From Bacillota bacterium (lineage in GTDB: Bacteria > Bacillota > Clostridia > Acetivibrionales > DTU013): 64,000 nt of DNA. The translations under genes and the position numbers were made by a program. The notes beneath the pieces are model-generated. The model was not told the origin of the DNA, did not search any database, and worked only from the letters and a program-made list of their open reading frames with translations. This document shows positions 16,802 through 25,859 of this stretch, piece after piece. The stretch spans positions 62,001 through 126,000 of the forward strand of contig JAFABI010000086.1 in the NCBI GenBank assembly GCA_023426125.1. Reading direction: 5' to 3'. Numbering within the stretch: the stretch's first letter is position 1; every line of letters begins with the position of its first letter.

Positions 16802-17860
16802 ATGAGCATTTGTAAAAGGTCTTATGGTTTTACAAAAGAAGGGTTCGAGGTATTTGCTTTTACGCTATCCAATACCGGAGGTTTGACCGCTGAAATTATC
16901 AATTACGGAGGAATTATCACAAAACTGCTGGTACCGGACAACAAGGGGCGCTTTACCGACATTACCCTGGGATTTGACAACCTTGACGGCTATTTGAAAG
17001 ACCATCCCTACTTTGGCGCTATTGTCGGCAGAAATGCCAACAGGATTGAGGATGCAAGATTTGAACTCAACGGCAAAGTATATGAGTTATATAAAAATGA
17101 CGGCAACAATCATTTGCATGGCGGGCAGAAGGGCTTTGACAAAGTGGTATGGGCTGCTGAAACCGTGCAGGACGGCAAAAATGAGAGCTTGCAGCTTACT
17201 TACAGAAGCGCCGACGGAGAGGAAGGCTATCCTGGCAACCTGGATGTAAAGGTCACCTATACCTTAAGTGATGATAATGAGCTGATTATTGGCTACTTTG
17301 CCGTTGCGGACGGCGATACCGTAGTGAATCTCACCAATCACGCCTATTTCAACCTGTGCGGCCATTCCGCCGGCAATGTATCCGGCCATGAGGTCATGGT
17401 CAACGCAGAGAGCTTTACTGCGATAAACAACGAATGTACTCCTACCGGCGAGATAAGGAAAGTGGAAGGAACGCCGATGGATTTAAGAACCGGAAAGCCT
17501 CTTGCCGAAGGGTTTTCCAGTACATACGAACAGATTGAAAACGGCGGAGGCTATGACCATAATTGGGTGTTGAATACTGCCGGAGACATATCCCTGAAGG
17601 CGGCGGAGGTCTATGAAAAGACCACGGGCCGGGTTATGGAGGTCTATACCACAAAACCGGGTATACAGCTCTATACCGGCAATTTCCTGGATGGCATGGG
17701 TCCGTGCAAGGAAGGCGCAACCTACGCAAAAAGAGGAGGGCTTTGCCTTGAAACACAGTTCTTCCCCAATGCGATGAAGCACAAAAATTTCCCGTCCCCT
17801 GTTTTGAAAGCAGGACAGGAATATTCCCATAAAACTATCTATAGATTCGGAACCGTATAA
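16802..17860 (+). CDS. galM: Aldose 1-epimerase (mutarotase)
   Basis: Start at 16802 after GAAGGAG; the longer frame would overlap egsA by about 150 bases. The 352-residue product shows GalM hallmarks: GRNANRI, HLHGGQKGFDK, the catalytic-His segment NLTNHAYFNLCG and the C-terminal CLETQFFPNAMKH with the catalytic Glu. It interconverts alpha and beta anomers of aldoses. In this operon it probably speeds L-arabinose anomerisation for AraA. There is no signal peptide, so it is cytosolic. Confidence 0.92.
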   Translation: MSICKRSYGFTKEGFEVFAFTLSNTGGLTAEIINYGGIITKLLVPDNKGRFTDITLGFDNLDGYLKDHPYFGAIVGRNANRIEDARFELNGKVYELYKNDGNNHLHGGQKGFDKVVWAAETVQDGKNESLQLTYRSADGEEGYPGNLDVKVTYTLSDDNELIIGYFAVADGDTVVNLTNHAYFNLCGHSAGNVSGHEVMVNAESFTAINNECTPTGEIRKVEGTPMDLRTGKPLAEGFSSTYEQIENGGGYDHNWVLNTAGDISLKAAEVYEKTTGRVMEVYTTKPGIQLYTGNFLDGMGPCKEGATYAKRGGLCLETQFFPNAMKHKNFPSPVLKAGQEYSHKTIYRFGTV

Positions 17861-17944
17861 AAAATTGTCGACCATGCTTAAAGTGATTCAATCTATGAAA
17901 TACTAGAAAGAGGGTTGACTAGAATTTTTTCAGGAGAGTATGCA

Positions 17945-18349
17945 ATGAAAAAAAACAGCTTTATTATTTTACTGCTTGCTTCAACTTTCGTATTGTCCGG
18001 GTGCCTGGGCTCCAAACTGAATGTGCCGACGGGAGAGTATAAGGACGGCATGTATACGGCAAAACAAAAAAGTGAGAAGGTTGGATATGAGGAAGCGGTA
18101 ATAACAATTACAAATGGCTTCTTGAGGAACGCTGAGCTTAAGAAATTGGACGACAGCCAGAAGGAAGTTGACTATAATGAGTGGGACGGAACCAGGGAGG
18201 GAAGACCCAACCTGAAAAAGGCCAGGGAAGATCTGGCGAAAATGATGATAGCCAAGCAATCTGCGGATGTTGACGCCATAACTGGCGCCACACAGAGCTC
18301 CAACGGGTGGAAAGCTGCAGTTTCAGAGGCCCTCGCGAAAGCCAAATAG
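17945..18349 (+). CDS. FMN-binding-domain lipoprotein
   Basis: The start at 17945 follows CAGGAGAG. The 134-residue product has a lipoprotein signal peptide ending in LSGC (lipidated Cys near 19). The rest resembles the FMN-binding domain of RnfG/NqrC subunits, with DAITGATQSS at about 110-119; in that family the Thr of SGAT/TGAT (here Thr116) carries FMN through a phosphoester bond. It should be an extracytoplasmic, membrane-anchored flavoprotein involved in electron transfer. No partner redox protein or flavin transferase gene is adjacent; it may just ride on the arabinose operon, 84 bases after galM, or be a separate unit. Confidence 0.75.
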   Translation: MKKNSFIILLLASTFVLSGCLGSKLNVPTGEYKDGMYTAKQKSEKVGYEEAVITITNGFLRNAELKKLDDSQKEVDYNEWDGTREGRPNLKKAREDLAKMMIAKQSADVDAITGATQSSNGWKAAVSEALAKAK

Positions 18350-18397
18350 CTTATGCAGGAGCGGGGCCGGCCTGCAGCTGATGCGCATTTTTCCGAA

Positions 18398-18469
18398 GGA
18401 AGCAAATAAGGGACGGGTTCTGGTTTGCTAGTACCGATAGCAAGCAGAACCCGTCTTTTACTTGCTTCC
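18398..18469. terminator. Terminator after the arabinose operon
   Basis: The 11-bp stem GACGGGTTCTG / CAGAACCCGTC (18412-18422 and 18445-18455) with an inner TTGCTA/TAGCAA stem is followed by TTTTA. An outer GGAAGCAA/TTGCTTCC stem extends it to 18398-18469. Confidence 0.75.
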
Positions 18470-18588
18470 CCGGAGGCTTGCCGAAAATCGGCAAGGACGC
18501 GAAAATACTGCTTTCATACGTCTTTTCGTAGATTTTCGGCGATATCCAACATTATATCGGAAAATAAGACAAAATAAATATGACATAA

Positions 18589-18617
18589 TTGACAAAATCA
18601 GGCACAGGTAATATAAT
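18589..18617 (+). promoter_or_regulatory. Perfect-consensus SigA promoter of the HD-GYP gene
   Basis: TTGACA (18589-18594), 17 bases, TATAAT (18612-18617). The start codon is 41 bases beyond the -10 box. The rest of the 308-base gap holds the terminator at 18398-18469 and no other clear feature. Confidence 0.85.
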
Positions 18618-18657
18618 AAACAATATGTAGCATAATGTACTGCCAAGGAGACAAAGG

Positions 18658-19287
18658 ATGAAACAATTGGATGGTATTGAAATCATTGAAACAGGCTTTA
18701 TGCAAAAAGTTGCCGAACTTGAAAGACGGCTTAAGCGGGATCCCTATACATACAAGCACTCACTGAATGTAGCTACATATTTGGTTCATTTCTTAAAATA
18801 CAGCAAGTCGAAAATCGATGAAGAAATTGTTTATTATGCAGGATTGTTTCATGACATTGGCAAAACAGAGGTAAATCAAAAAATACTATATAAGGTCGAC
18901 CCCTTGACCGAAAAAGAATTTGCTTTGATAAAAACCCATGCCATCATGGGATTTCAGCTTTTATCAGGCAATGATCTCCAGGAGGAGATCCTGTCCGCAT
19001 CACTCTACCATCACGAGCAATATGGAGGTTTTGGCTACCCCTACGGTATAGCAGGAGAGAATATACCCGTGATTGCCCGGATAACCAGCATATGTGACGT
19101 ATTTGATGCTTTGACCATGGATCGGCCCTATCGGAGGGCATACTCCTTCAAGGAAGCCGTCCAAATCATGGAGAATTCTCCCAGGCAGTTTGATCCGCAA
19201 ATATTACCCGCTTTTCTTAAATTTCTCGACCGGGAATACTGTAAAAAAACCATTAAACCATTGATTGCCGATAATGTATGCGGTTAA
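18658..19287 (+). CDS. HD-GYP domain protein (probable cyclic-di-GMP phosphodiesterase)
   Basis: A 209-residue stand-alone HD-GYP domain. Visible motifs are YKHSLNVA, the HD doublet in LFHDIGK, the metal-binding THAIMG and YHHEQYGGFGYP, and CDVFDALTMDRPYR. The GYP motif that separates cyclic-di-GMP hydrolases from other HD proteins is intact; the usual Asp two residues before it (HHExxDGxGYP) is Gly here. No receiver, PAS or transmembrane sensor is attached, so the signal input is unknown. It has its own near-perfect promoter. The ThrE-like pair begins about 30 bases downstream and may be cotranscribed. Confidence 0.82.
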   Translation: MKQLDGIEIIETGFMQKVAELERRLKRDPYTYKHSLNVATYLVHFLKYSKSKIDEEIVYYAGLFHDIGKTEVNQKILYKVDPLTEKEFALIKTHAIMGFQLLSGNDLQEEILSASLYHHEQYGGFGYPYGIAGENIPVIARITSICDVFDALTMDRPYRRAYSFKEAVQIMENSPRQFDPQILPAFLKFLDREYCKKTIKPLIADNVCG

Positions 19288-19318
19288 GTCAGGAGATACT
19301 ATACGACAGGTGGTATAA

Positions 19319-20080
19319 ATGATGAAAACCGGAGAATTGATGGAAATTGCCCTTAAGGCCGGAGAAATCCTCCTCAGGAGCGGCGCGGAGATATACAGGG
19401 TGGAAGATACCGTCCGATGGATATGCAAAAGCTTCGATTCGGCGTGTGAAAGCTTTGTGCTTCCAACAGGGATTTTTGTTTCCCTTAAGGATAATACGGG
19501 CCTGGTGCCGGTAACGTCTGTAAAACGTATAAGCCAGCGGACTGTGGATTTACACCGTATCGACAGGGTAAACAGGTTCTCGCGCAAATTGCATCAAAAA
19601 CCTCTCTCCTACCGTGAAGCGATGGAGGAGTTGAAGGATATTGAGGAGGAAAAGCCGCATTCCTTCCCGGCACGATGGATGATCGCAGGCATTGCGTCCT
19701 TTGTCTTTACGATGCTTTTTCAGGGCAGTTTTTATGAAGGACTTGCTTCATTTTTCATCGGTCTGGTCATATTTTATGCCAGGGAGCTGCTTTCCAGGAC
19801 AGGACTTTTCCAGTTCTTTGAGCTATTCGTATCCGGCCTTCTCGCAGGTACCCTGGCTGTTTTGTCAGTGCTTTTATTTCCTGAATTCCACCTGTTTCGG
19901 ATCATTATCGGATCCATCATGATTTTTCTCCCGGGAGTAGCCATTACCAACAGTATCAGGGATGCGCTTTACGGAGATATAGTGGCAAGCATTTCACGGC
20001 TGGGCGAAGCTTTGTTCACCGCTGCCGCACTAGGGGCGGGCGTTGGTATAGCTGTTTCCCTTGGATTGCAATGGGGGTAG
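19319..20080 (+). CDS. ThrE-type threonine/serine exporter, N-terminal component
   Basis: The 253-residue product matches the soluble-plus-membrane part of the ThrE family: an N-terminal domain (about 1-115, with RSGAEIYRVEDTV) followed by about five hydrophobic segments from residue 120 on. In Corynebacterium ThrE the two halves are one protein that exports threonine and serine using the proton gradient; in Firmicutes they are often two adjacent genes, as here. The next gene starts 4 bases after this stop, so the halves are surely coexpressed. The substrate in this organism is inferred from the family. Confidence 0.82.
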   Translation: MMKTGELMEIALKAGEILLRSGAEIYRVEDTVRWICKSFDSACESFVLPTGIFVSLKDNTGLVPVTSVKRISQRTVDLHRIDRVNRFSRKLHQKPLSYREAMEELKDIEEEKPHSFPARWMIAGIASFVFTMLFQGSFYEGLASFFIGLVIFYARELLSRTGLFQFFELFVSGLLAGTLAVLSVLLFPEFHLFRIIIGSIMIFLPGVAITNSIRDALYGDIVASISRLGEALFTAAALGAGVGIAVSLGLQWG

Positions 20081-20083
20081 AGG

Positions 20084-20509
20084 ATGCGTTTTGTGATGGA
20101 ATTTTCCTTGGCATTTGCCGGAAGCTTTTGCGCCGGCTATCTGTTTAACATAAGGGTCAGAAAGCTCATATGGGCGGGCCTGTCGGGAATGGCGGGCTGG
20201 ATGGTTTATATCCTGGTTCTTGCCATGACCGGCCAGAGCTTTTTCTCTGTCTTTGCCGGAGCCGTTGCTGTAGGCGTATTTAGCGAGATTATGGCGCGGG
20301 TGCTTAAAATGCCCGCTACGGTTTTTTCCATACCGGGCATTTTCCCGCTTGTACCCGGGATTGCCGCCTATGAGACGATACAATTCCTGCTTTCCGACCA
20401 ACTGCAGGAAGCTGGAGGCAAAATGGTGGAAACCCTTGCCGCCGCCGGAGCTATCGCTTTTGGAATATTTCTCGTCACTGCCTTTTTCAGGATGGGCAGT
20501 AAGAAATAA
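20084..20509 (+). CDS. ThrE-type exporter, C-terminal membrane component
   Basis: The 141-residue, almost wholly hydrophobic protein has about four membrane segments and the family motif FSIPGIFPLVPGIAAYETI. It is the C-terminal half of the ThrE threonine/serine exporter as a separate gene. The ATG lies 4 bases after the stop of the partner, whose end supplies the GTAGAGG ribosome binding site. The next gene (chemoreceptor) is convergent with only 9 bases between the stops. Confidence 0.82.
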   Translation: MRFVMEFSLAFAGSFCAGYLFNIRVRKLIWAGLSGMAGWMVYILVLAMTGQSFFSVFAGAVAVGVFSEIMARVLKMPATVFSIPGIFPLVPGIAAYETIQFLLSDQLQEAGGKMVETLAAAGAIAFGIFLVTAFFRMGSKK

Positions 20510-20518
20510 ATGCCATTC

Positions 20519-22495
20519 TCAATTCAGTTTGAAGATCTGCAAGCTGCTCTTGAGTTCGGCTGCAAGCTGAGCCAGTTCTTCGGAGGCCTTGGCCAGTTGG
20601 ATCATAATCGAAGTCTGTTCCTGTGTTGATGCCGATACTTCCTCGGTTCCGGCTGCAATTTCCTCGGAAACGGCGGATATGGATGTCAGCTCCTGGCTTG
20701 CCGCTTCTGCATCGTCATTAAGGGTTTTAATGCTTGACGAAACCATTGTCACTTTGTCCGTTATGGCTCCAACCGTTGCCGCTATGCCGCTAAAGGCATC
20801 GACTGTCTGTTTCAGAGCTTCCTCCTGATCAATCAAGGCAGATTCCGATTTTTTTATCTCTTCTGCTGTTTGCACAACATTTTGTTGGACTTCCCGGATG
20901 ATATCGGCGATTTTTTTCCCGGATACGTTGGATTGCTCAGCCAGTTTCCGGATCTCGTCGGCAACGATGGCAAAGCCGCGGCCTTGTTCTCCTGCTCTTG
21001 CAGCTTCAATGGAAGCGTTGAGCGATAGCAGGTTGGTCTGGTCGGCAATCCGGCCGATCACTTCGGTAATTTGCCCTATTTGCTTGGATTTCTCCGAAAG
21101 GGTGAGTACCGAACCGGTTACTTTTGCCGAAATCTCCTTGCTTTCCGCCATTCTGGAAACCTGGGAGCTTACGATCGTCCGGCTGTGGTTCACGGTTTCT
21201 ATTGCTTTTGCCGCAAGACTCTCGGAGGCCGTCATATCCTTTGATATTTTGTTGAGCCCGGAAATGATCTCATTGATCTTCTGGCTGCTGTTTTCAGTGG
21301 AATTTGCCTGGTCGCTTGCTCCGTTTGCCAGCTCACTGATGGCGATTGCTACCTGTTCCACCGACTTGCTGACGTCCTCGCTGGAGGACATCATTTCCTG
21401 CGATGCTGCCGCAACGGTACTTCCGGCATTATCTACCTTCAGCAATATTGAGCGCATGCTGGAAACCATTTTTTTGAAGTTGGCCGCAAGGGTGGCTACT
21501 TCATCCTTTCCTTTTATGGAAATGTCAACGGTTAGATCGCCTTCGGCCAACCGTCCGGCTGCCTTTGTAATCTCTGAGATCTTTCCCAGCGTCAGATTGA
21601 GAATTAACAGGATCATCAGGAATATCAGGACAGCCACGGCCAGACTGATTATGAGGGAAGTATTTCTGACGGTGTTTATGGATTTGCCCGCTTCCGAATA
21701 TTCCATTGTGGCAGCCAGCGACCAGCTGGTAGCTGGTACAGGCCTGTAGGCCACAACCTTCTCAACGCCTTCGTATGTATAATAATCGACGCCGGATTCT
21801 CCTGCAACCATGCGTGCGGTTATCTCCGCAAGATGATCCGATTTGCCTTCAAGAAGGTTTTCTTTAAAGACCTTCTCTGCAATCGGATGGGCTAAGACTA
21901 AACCGACTTTGTTAACCATGTAGGCATAACCGGTTTTTCCGAACCTTAAGGCTGCGATTTCGTCGGAAATATGTGAAAGAACAATGGCTCCTCCGATAAC
22001 GCCTTTTATTTCCCCGTTATCGCCTTTTACCGGAGCGACGACAACCACAACGGTATTGCCGGTAGCTCTGGATACAACCGGGTCGGAGATGGCTATCCCG
22101 CCTTTCATTGCTTCTGCAAAATAAGGCCTGTCGGAGATGTCTCCGTCGCTGCCGAAGGTCGCCCTGTATTTTCCCGATTTGTCGACCATGAGCATCATTT
22201 CATACCTATCCAGGATGTTTTGTCTGCTGTTTACATAATCGCGGAATAATGTGAAGTCCATTTTCCTTGCTTCTTCGGTATTGCTCAAAAGATTGATTTC
22301 TGCTTTCCAACGCTCCAGTGTTTTTTCGACAAAAACTGCTATTTTTTCTGCCTGGCCGGCGGAAATGCTTTCCACATTGTCTCTTATAACATTGGTGGCA
22401 ACAAAGTAGCTGCTGCCGGCAATCGATAAAAAGCCTAGTATGGCCGTTGCCAGAACGGGAAGCAGGATCTTGGTTTTCAGACTTTTTGTACCCAT
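20519..22495 (-). CDS. Methyl-accepting chemotaxis protein with dCache sensor
   Basis: The start at 22495 is preceded by AAAGGAG; seven extra in-frame codons upstream are probably untranslated. The 658-residue product has a transmembrane helix (about 8-30), an extracytoplasmic dCache_1-type double-PAS domain (about 35-275, with DRPYFAEAMKG and the AYMVNKVG stretch), a second membrane helix (about 280-302), a HAMP domain and a long coiled-coil signalling domain. The hairpin tip GRGFAIVADEIRKLAEQS that binds CheA/CheW is intact. dCache domains often bind amino acids or small organic ligands; which one cannot be read here. It stands alone, with promoter at 22662-22690. Confidence 0.93.
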   Translation of the reverse strand: MGTKSLKTKILLPVLATAILGFLSIAGSSYFVATNVIRDNVESISAGQAEKIAVFVEKTLERWKAEINLLSNTEEARKMDFTLFRDYVNSRQNILDRYEMMLMVDKSGKYRATFGSDGDISDRPYFAEAMKGGIAISDPVVSRATGNTVVVVVAPVKGDNGEIKGVIGGAIVLSHISDEIAALRFGKTGYAYMVNKVGLVLAHPIAEKVFKENLLEGKSDHLAEITARMVAGESGVDYYTYEGVEKVVAYRPVPATSWSLAATMEYSEAGKSINTVRNTSLIISLAVAVLIFLMILLILNLTLGKISEITKAAGRLAEGDLTVDISIKGKDEVATLAANFKKMVSSMRSILLKVDNAGSTVAAASQEMMSSSEDVSKSVEQVAIAISELANGASDQANSTENSSQKINEIISGLNKISKDMTASESLAAKAIETVNHSRTIVSSQVSRMAESKEISAKVTGSVLTLSEKSKQIGQITEVIGRIADQTNLLSLNASIEAARAGEQGRGFAIVADEIRKLAEQSNVSGKKIADIIREVQQNVVQTAEEIKKSESALIDQEEALKQTVDAFSGIAATVGAITDKVTMVSSSIKTLNDDAEAASQELTSISAVSEEIAAGTEEVSASTQEQTSIMIQLAKASEELAQLAAELKSSLQIFKLN

Positions 22496-22661
22496 GGCTT
22501 TTCTCCTTTTCGACAATTTTTACTGAATTTCTCTAATACTACCCGGAAACATTCTTATTTAAACAGCTTTCCTGTGAATAATAAATGAATCGAAAAGGCG
22601 TAATGCATTACTTCCAACAGTTAATTCTGTTGCTTTTGCAGCCATAGCAAGCCATGGATCT

Positions 22662-22690
22662 ATTATATAGGCACCTTTTTTAATTTGCAA
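22662..22690 (-). promoter_or_regulatory. SigA-type promoter of the chemoreceptor gene
   Basis: Minus strand: TTGCAA (22690-22685), 17-base spacer, TATAAT (22667-22662). It leaves a leader of about 160 bases containing small inverted repeats (CCATGGCTTGCTATGG, AACAGAATTAACTGTT) but no riboswitch class I recognise. Confidence 0.7.
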
Positions 22691-22774
22691 GATTTTGTCG
22701 AAAAAAAGAAATAAATGTAGAAATAAGTAATATTTATAGCATGAATTTCGTTATTTTTCGACAGGTTTTGCTAT

Positions 22775-22811
22775 AAAAAAGATACCTCTTCCATAAAAGG
22801 GTATCTTTTTC
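22775..22811 (-). terminator. Terminator of the LysM-CAP gene
   Basis: AAAAAGATACC (22776-22786) and GGTATCTTTTT (22800-22810) form a stem ending in a T-run on the minus strand, about 50 bases after the stop codon of the gene at 22857. Confidence 0.8.
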
Positions 22812-22856
22812 AGAGTACTCTTAAAGTAAATTTTTCGTAATGTTTTTATAAAGCGA

Positions 22857-23465
22857 TTATAAAGGCTTTATGAACATCTGGGTCCAATATAGGACGCCTT
22901 TGCTGTTCTTAGCCATGCCTACGCCTATTTGCGTGTAGGATGGGCTCATGATGTTGCTTCGGTGTCCGGGAGAATTCATCCAACCGTTCATGACTTCCTG
23001 GGGCGTTCTCTGGCCATAGGCGATATTTTCGCCGGCCGAAGAGAATCGGATACCGAAGGTTTCCATCATCTTAAACGGAGAGCCGTAGGTCGGCGAAGTG
23101 TGGGAGAAATACCCCTTGTTGGCCATGTCCGCCGATTTGTATCTTGCGACCCTGCAAAGCTCCCAGTTCTTGGTCAGCAGCTGCAAGCCCTGCTTTGATC
23201 TTTCAACGTTTACCAGCCGGATGACTTCATCTTCCTGTGAGGTTGTAGTTACGGCGGGAATTGTCAGCTTCTGGCCGGGATATATGAGGGCGGGGTTTTT
23301 TATCTGGGGATTTGCAGAAATTAATTCACTGACACCCACCTGGTTTTTGGACGCAATCTTCCACATCGTATCTCCGGACTTAACGGTATAAGTGGCAGCC
23401 AGCGCAAAGGTCTGTACTGAAAATAACATTACGAGTATTAAGACTATAAATGCTCTTTTTTTCAT
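22857..23465 (-). CDS. Secreted LysM and CAP (SCP/PR-1) domain protein
   Basis: A 202-residue protein with a signal peptide (1-23, ending ALAAT), one LysM cell-wall-binding repeat (about 25-69, YTVKSGDTMWKIASKNQ) and a CAP domain (about 78-200) containing YFSHTSPTYGSP, GENIAYGQRTPQEVM and NSPGHRSNIMSP. Its layout resembles Bacillus YkwD and spore-coat SafA-like proteins. The CAP His and Glu residues are present. LysM should hold it on peptidoglycan; CAP-domain function in bacteria is largely undefined. Single-gene unit with promoter at 23488-23515 and its own terminator. Confidence 0.88.
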   Translation of the reverse strand: MKKRAFIVLILVMLFSVQTFALAATYTVKSGDTMWKIASKNQVGVSELISANPQIKNPALIYPGQKLTIPAVTTTSQEDEVIRLVNVERSKQGLQLLTKNWELCRVARYKSADMANKGYFSHTSPTYGSPFKMMETFGIRFSSAGENIAYGQRTPQEVMNGWMNSPGHRSNIMSPSYTQIGVGMAKNSKGVLYWTQMFIKPL

Positions 23466-23487
23466 AAAATCACCTCGGTTTATTTTT

Positions 23488-23515
23488 CGTATAATTTGAA
23501 AAAAGATGCTGTCAA
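23488..23515 (-). promoter_or_regulatory. SigA-type promoter of the LysM-CAP gene
   Basis: Minus strand: TTGACA (23515-23510), 16-base spacer, TATACG (23493-23488), about 25 bases before the start codon. Confidence 0.6.
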
Positions 23516-23538
23516 TTTCTTTTTTGACTGTTAATTAA

Positions 23539-23608
23539 TACTACAGCGCAGCAAACATTACGCCCAAATATTAATTTGTTGGATAAATAAAGTGCTTCGT
23601 TGCAGCAT
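23539..23608. repeat. MITE-like element of the CTACAGCG family
   Basis: TACTACAGCGCAGCAAACAT at the left and AAAGTGCTTCGTTGCAGCA at the right are imperfect inverted termini around an AATATTAATT core. It lies in the 304-base gap between two divergent genes; the rest of that gap holds their promoters. Confidence 0.55.
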
Positions 23609-23660
23609 AAAAGAGAATCTGCCTGTGTTTTATTCTTTCATAAAAATAAAGCGAATCTTC

Positions 23661-23689
23661 TTGACACGAACATAGGTTTGCGGAATAAT
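23661..23689 (+). promoter_or_regulatory. SigA-type promoter of the topoisomerase operon
   Basis: TTGACA (23661-23666), 17-base spacer, AATAAT (23684-23689), 80 bases before the start of the B-type subunit. Confidence 0.7.
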
Positions 23690-23769
23690 AGGTAGTGAGA
23701 AGAGAAGCACCAGGAAGGAAATATGCGTAAGATCCCCGGCAAAGCTATCATCTGGAGGGAAAGGAACGA

Positions 23770-25749
23770 ATGATAAAGAACAGGAAAACCGAGGAATATG
23801 GAAATGAAAGTATTTCTTCATTGAAAGGCGCGGACAGGGTGAGACTGCGTCCGGGCGTCATTTTTGGCTCCGACGGCATCGAAGGCTGCCAGCATTCTTT
23901 TTTTGAAATTCTGTCAAATTCCATTGACGAAGCAAGGGAAGGCTACGGGAATGTCATAGAAATAACAAGATCGGCGGACAGGTCGATTTCCGTAAGGGAT
24001 TATGGAAGGGGGATACCCCTTGACTACAACCAAAAGGAAGAAAGATACAATTGGGAGCTGGTTTTTTGCGAGCTTTATGCCGGTGGGAAATATAAGAACA
24101 ACTCCGGAGAAAATTATGAATTCAGTCTTGGATTGAACGGGCTGGGTTCCTGTGCCACCCAGTACAGCTCCGAGTATATGGACGTTACCGTTTTCAGGGA
24201 CGGCTTCCAATATGACCTGCATTTTGAGAAGGGGCAGAATATCGGTGGGCTGATCAAGGAAAAATTCAAATATGAGCGTACGGGCAGCATACAGAGATGG
24301 AAGCCTGATCTGGAGGTCTTTACGGATATCAGCATACCCCTGGAATATTTCCAGAACGTGCTAAAAAAGCAGGCGGTGGTAAATGCAGGACTGAAATTTC
24401 TTCTGACGGATGAAGAAAGCGGACAGACCTTTGAATACATTTATGAGAACGGGATCATTGACTATATAAAGGAAATCGACCGGGAAAAAGGCTTTACAGG
24501 CGTCCAGTATTATGAGACGACGGCAAAGGGCAGGGACAGGGAGGATAAGCCGGAATACAGGGTAAAGATGCAGGTTGCCTTCTGCTTTAACAATGAAATC
24601 AACCTCCTTGAGTATTACCACAATTCCAGCTTTCTCGAACACGGGGGCTCCCCGGACAAAGCCGTGAAGGCCGCCTTCGTCTTTGAGATCGACAAATGCA
24701 TGAAGCTGAGGAACAAATACAACAAGGACGAGTCAAAGATAACCTTTGCAGATATCCAGGACAGCCTCGTTCTGGTTACCAACTCCTTTTCCACCGTTAC
24801 CAGCTACGAAAACCAGACGAAAAAGTCCATCACCAATAAATTCATCCAGGAGGCAATGACGGATTTCCTCAAGCAGCAGCTGGAGGTTTACCTGATCGAA
24901 AACAAGCTGGAAAGCGAAAAGATCGTCGAGCAGGTGATGGTGAACAAGAGAAGCAGGGAGACGGCGGAAAAGACCAGGATCAATATCAAGAAAAAGCTCA
25001 GCGGGACCGTGGATATCTCCAACAGGGTCAAAAAGTTCGTCGACTGCAGGACAAAGGAAATAAGCAGGAGAGAGCTATATATCGTGGAAGGCGACTCCGC
25101 CCTCGGCTCCTGCAAAATGGGAAGGGACGCCGAATTCCAGGCCATCATGCCGGTGCGCGGGAAAATATTGAACTGCCTTAAAGCGGAGTATGACGGGATC
25201 TTTAAAAATGACATCATTGTCGACCTTTTGAAGGTCCTTGGCTGCGGCGTGGAAATCAAATCAAAGCACAGCAGGGAATTGAATACCTTTGACATGAACA
25301 ATCTAAAATGGGATAAAATCATCATCTGTACCGATGCCGACGTAGATGGGTTCCAGATCCGGACGCTGATCCTGGCGATGTTGTACAGACTGGTGCCGAC
25401 GCTTATCCAGGAAGGCAAGGTTTTTATAGCGGAATCGCCTCTTTTTGAAATAACGGTGAAAAACAAGACGTATTTTGCCTATTCCGAAAAAGAGAAAAGC
25501 GCCGTTATTTCCAAACTGGACGGGAAATATACCATCCAGCGGTCAAAAGGGCTGGGTGAAAACGAACCGGAGATGATGTGGCAGACCACCATGAACCCGG
25601 AAACAAGAAAGCTGATACAGATTCTTCCCGATGGCCTGGATATTACCGAGCGAATGTTCGACCTGCTTCTGGGTGATAATTTGCAGGGCAGGAAGAGCTT
25701 CATCGAGGAGAATGGCAGCAGGTATATGGATATGATTGATGTGAGCTGA
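23770..25749 (+). CDS. Type IIA topoisomerase B-type subunit (ParE/GyrB-like paralogue)
   Basis: The 659-residue product has the GHKL ATPase domain (NSIDEA at about residue 50, RDYGRGIP, and the SLGLNGLGS loop), the transducer domain with the ATP-contacting QTK triplet (SYENQTKKS), and the TOPRIM domain with EGDSA and the metal-binding DADVDG. The C-terminal PEMMWQTTMNPETR segment is also present. It pairs with the A-type subunit 162 bases downstream. Sequence is divergent from ordinary GyrB (for example DADVDGFQIR instead of DADVDGSHIR). It is more likely a second, topoisomerase-IV-like enzyme for decatenation than the housekeeping gyrase, but that is inference. Confidence 0.88.
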   Translation: MIKNRKTEEYGNESISSLKGADRVRLRPGVIFGSDGIEGCQHSFFEILSNSIDEAREGYGNVIEITRSADRSISVRDYGRGIPLDYNQKEERYNWELVFCELYAGGKYKNNSGENYEFSLGLNGLGSCATQYSSEYMDVTVFRDGFQYDLHFEKGQNIGGLIKEKFKYERTGSIQRWKPDLEVFTDISIPLEYFQNVLKKQAVVNAGLKFLLTDEESGQTFEYIYENGIIDYIKEIDREKGFTGVQYYETTAKGRDREDKPEYRVKMQVAFCFNNEINLLEYYHNSSFLEHGGSPDKAVKAAFVFEIDKCMKLRNKYNKDESKITFADIQDSLVLVTNSFSTVTSYENQTKKSITNKFIQEAMTDFLKQQLEVYLIENKLESEKIVEQVMVNKRSRETAEKTRINIKKKLSGTVDISNRVKKFVDCRTKEISRRELYIVEGDSALGSCKMGRDAEFQAIMPVRGKILNCLKAEYDGIFKNDIIVDLLKVLGCGVEIKSKHSRELNTFDMNNLKWDKIIICTDADVDGFQIRTLILAMLYRLVPTLIQEGKVFIAESPLFEITVKNKTYFAYSEKEKSAVISKLDGKYTIQRSKGLGENEPEMMWQTTMNPETRKLIQILPDGLDITERMFDLLLGDNLQGRKSFIEENGSRYMDMIDVS

Positions 25750-25759
25750 CAGGTTGCGT

Positions 25760-25830
25760 ATGTCAAGGGGACAGGTGCGTTGACATACATAGGCTGACTC
25801 ACAATGTCAATGTACCTGTCCCCTTGACAT
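25760..25830. repeat. Inverted repeat between the topoisomerase genes
   Basis: A perfect 17-bp inverted repeat ATGTCAAGGGGACAGGT (25760-25776) / ACCTGTCCCCTTGACAT (25814-25830) with a nested TTGACAT/ATGTCAA pair. A third TGTCCCCTTGACAT follows at 25831. It may affect coupling of the two subunits. Confidence 0.8.
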
Positions 25831-25859
25831 TGTCCCCTTGACATGTGGTAACAAATACC

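Noticed and set aside
22496..22661. Cyclic-di-GMP riboswitch in the chemoreceptor leader
   Set aside because: The leader has small hairpins but no GEMM-type core, so no riboswitch is claimed.
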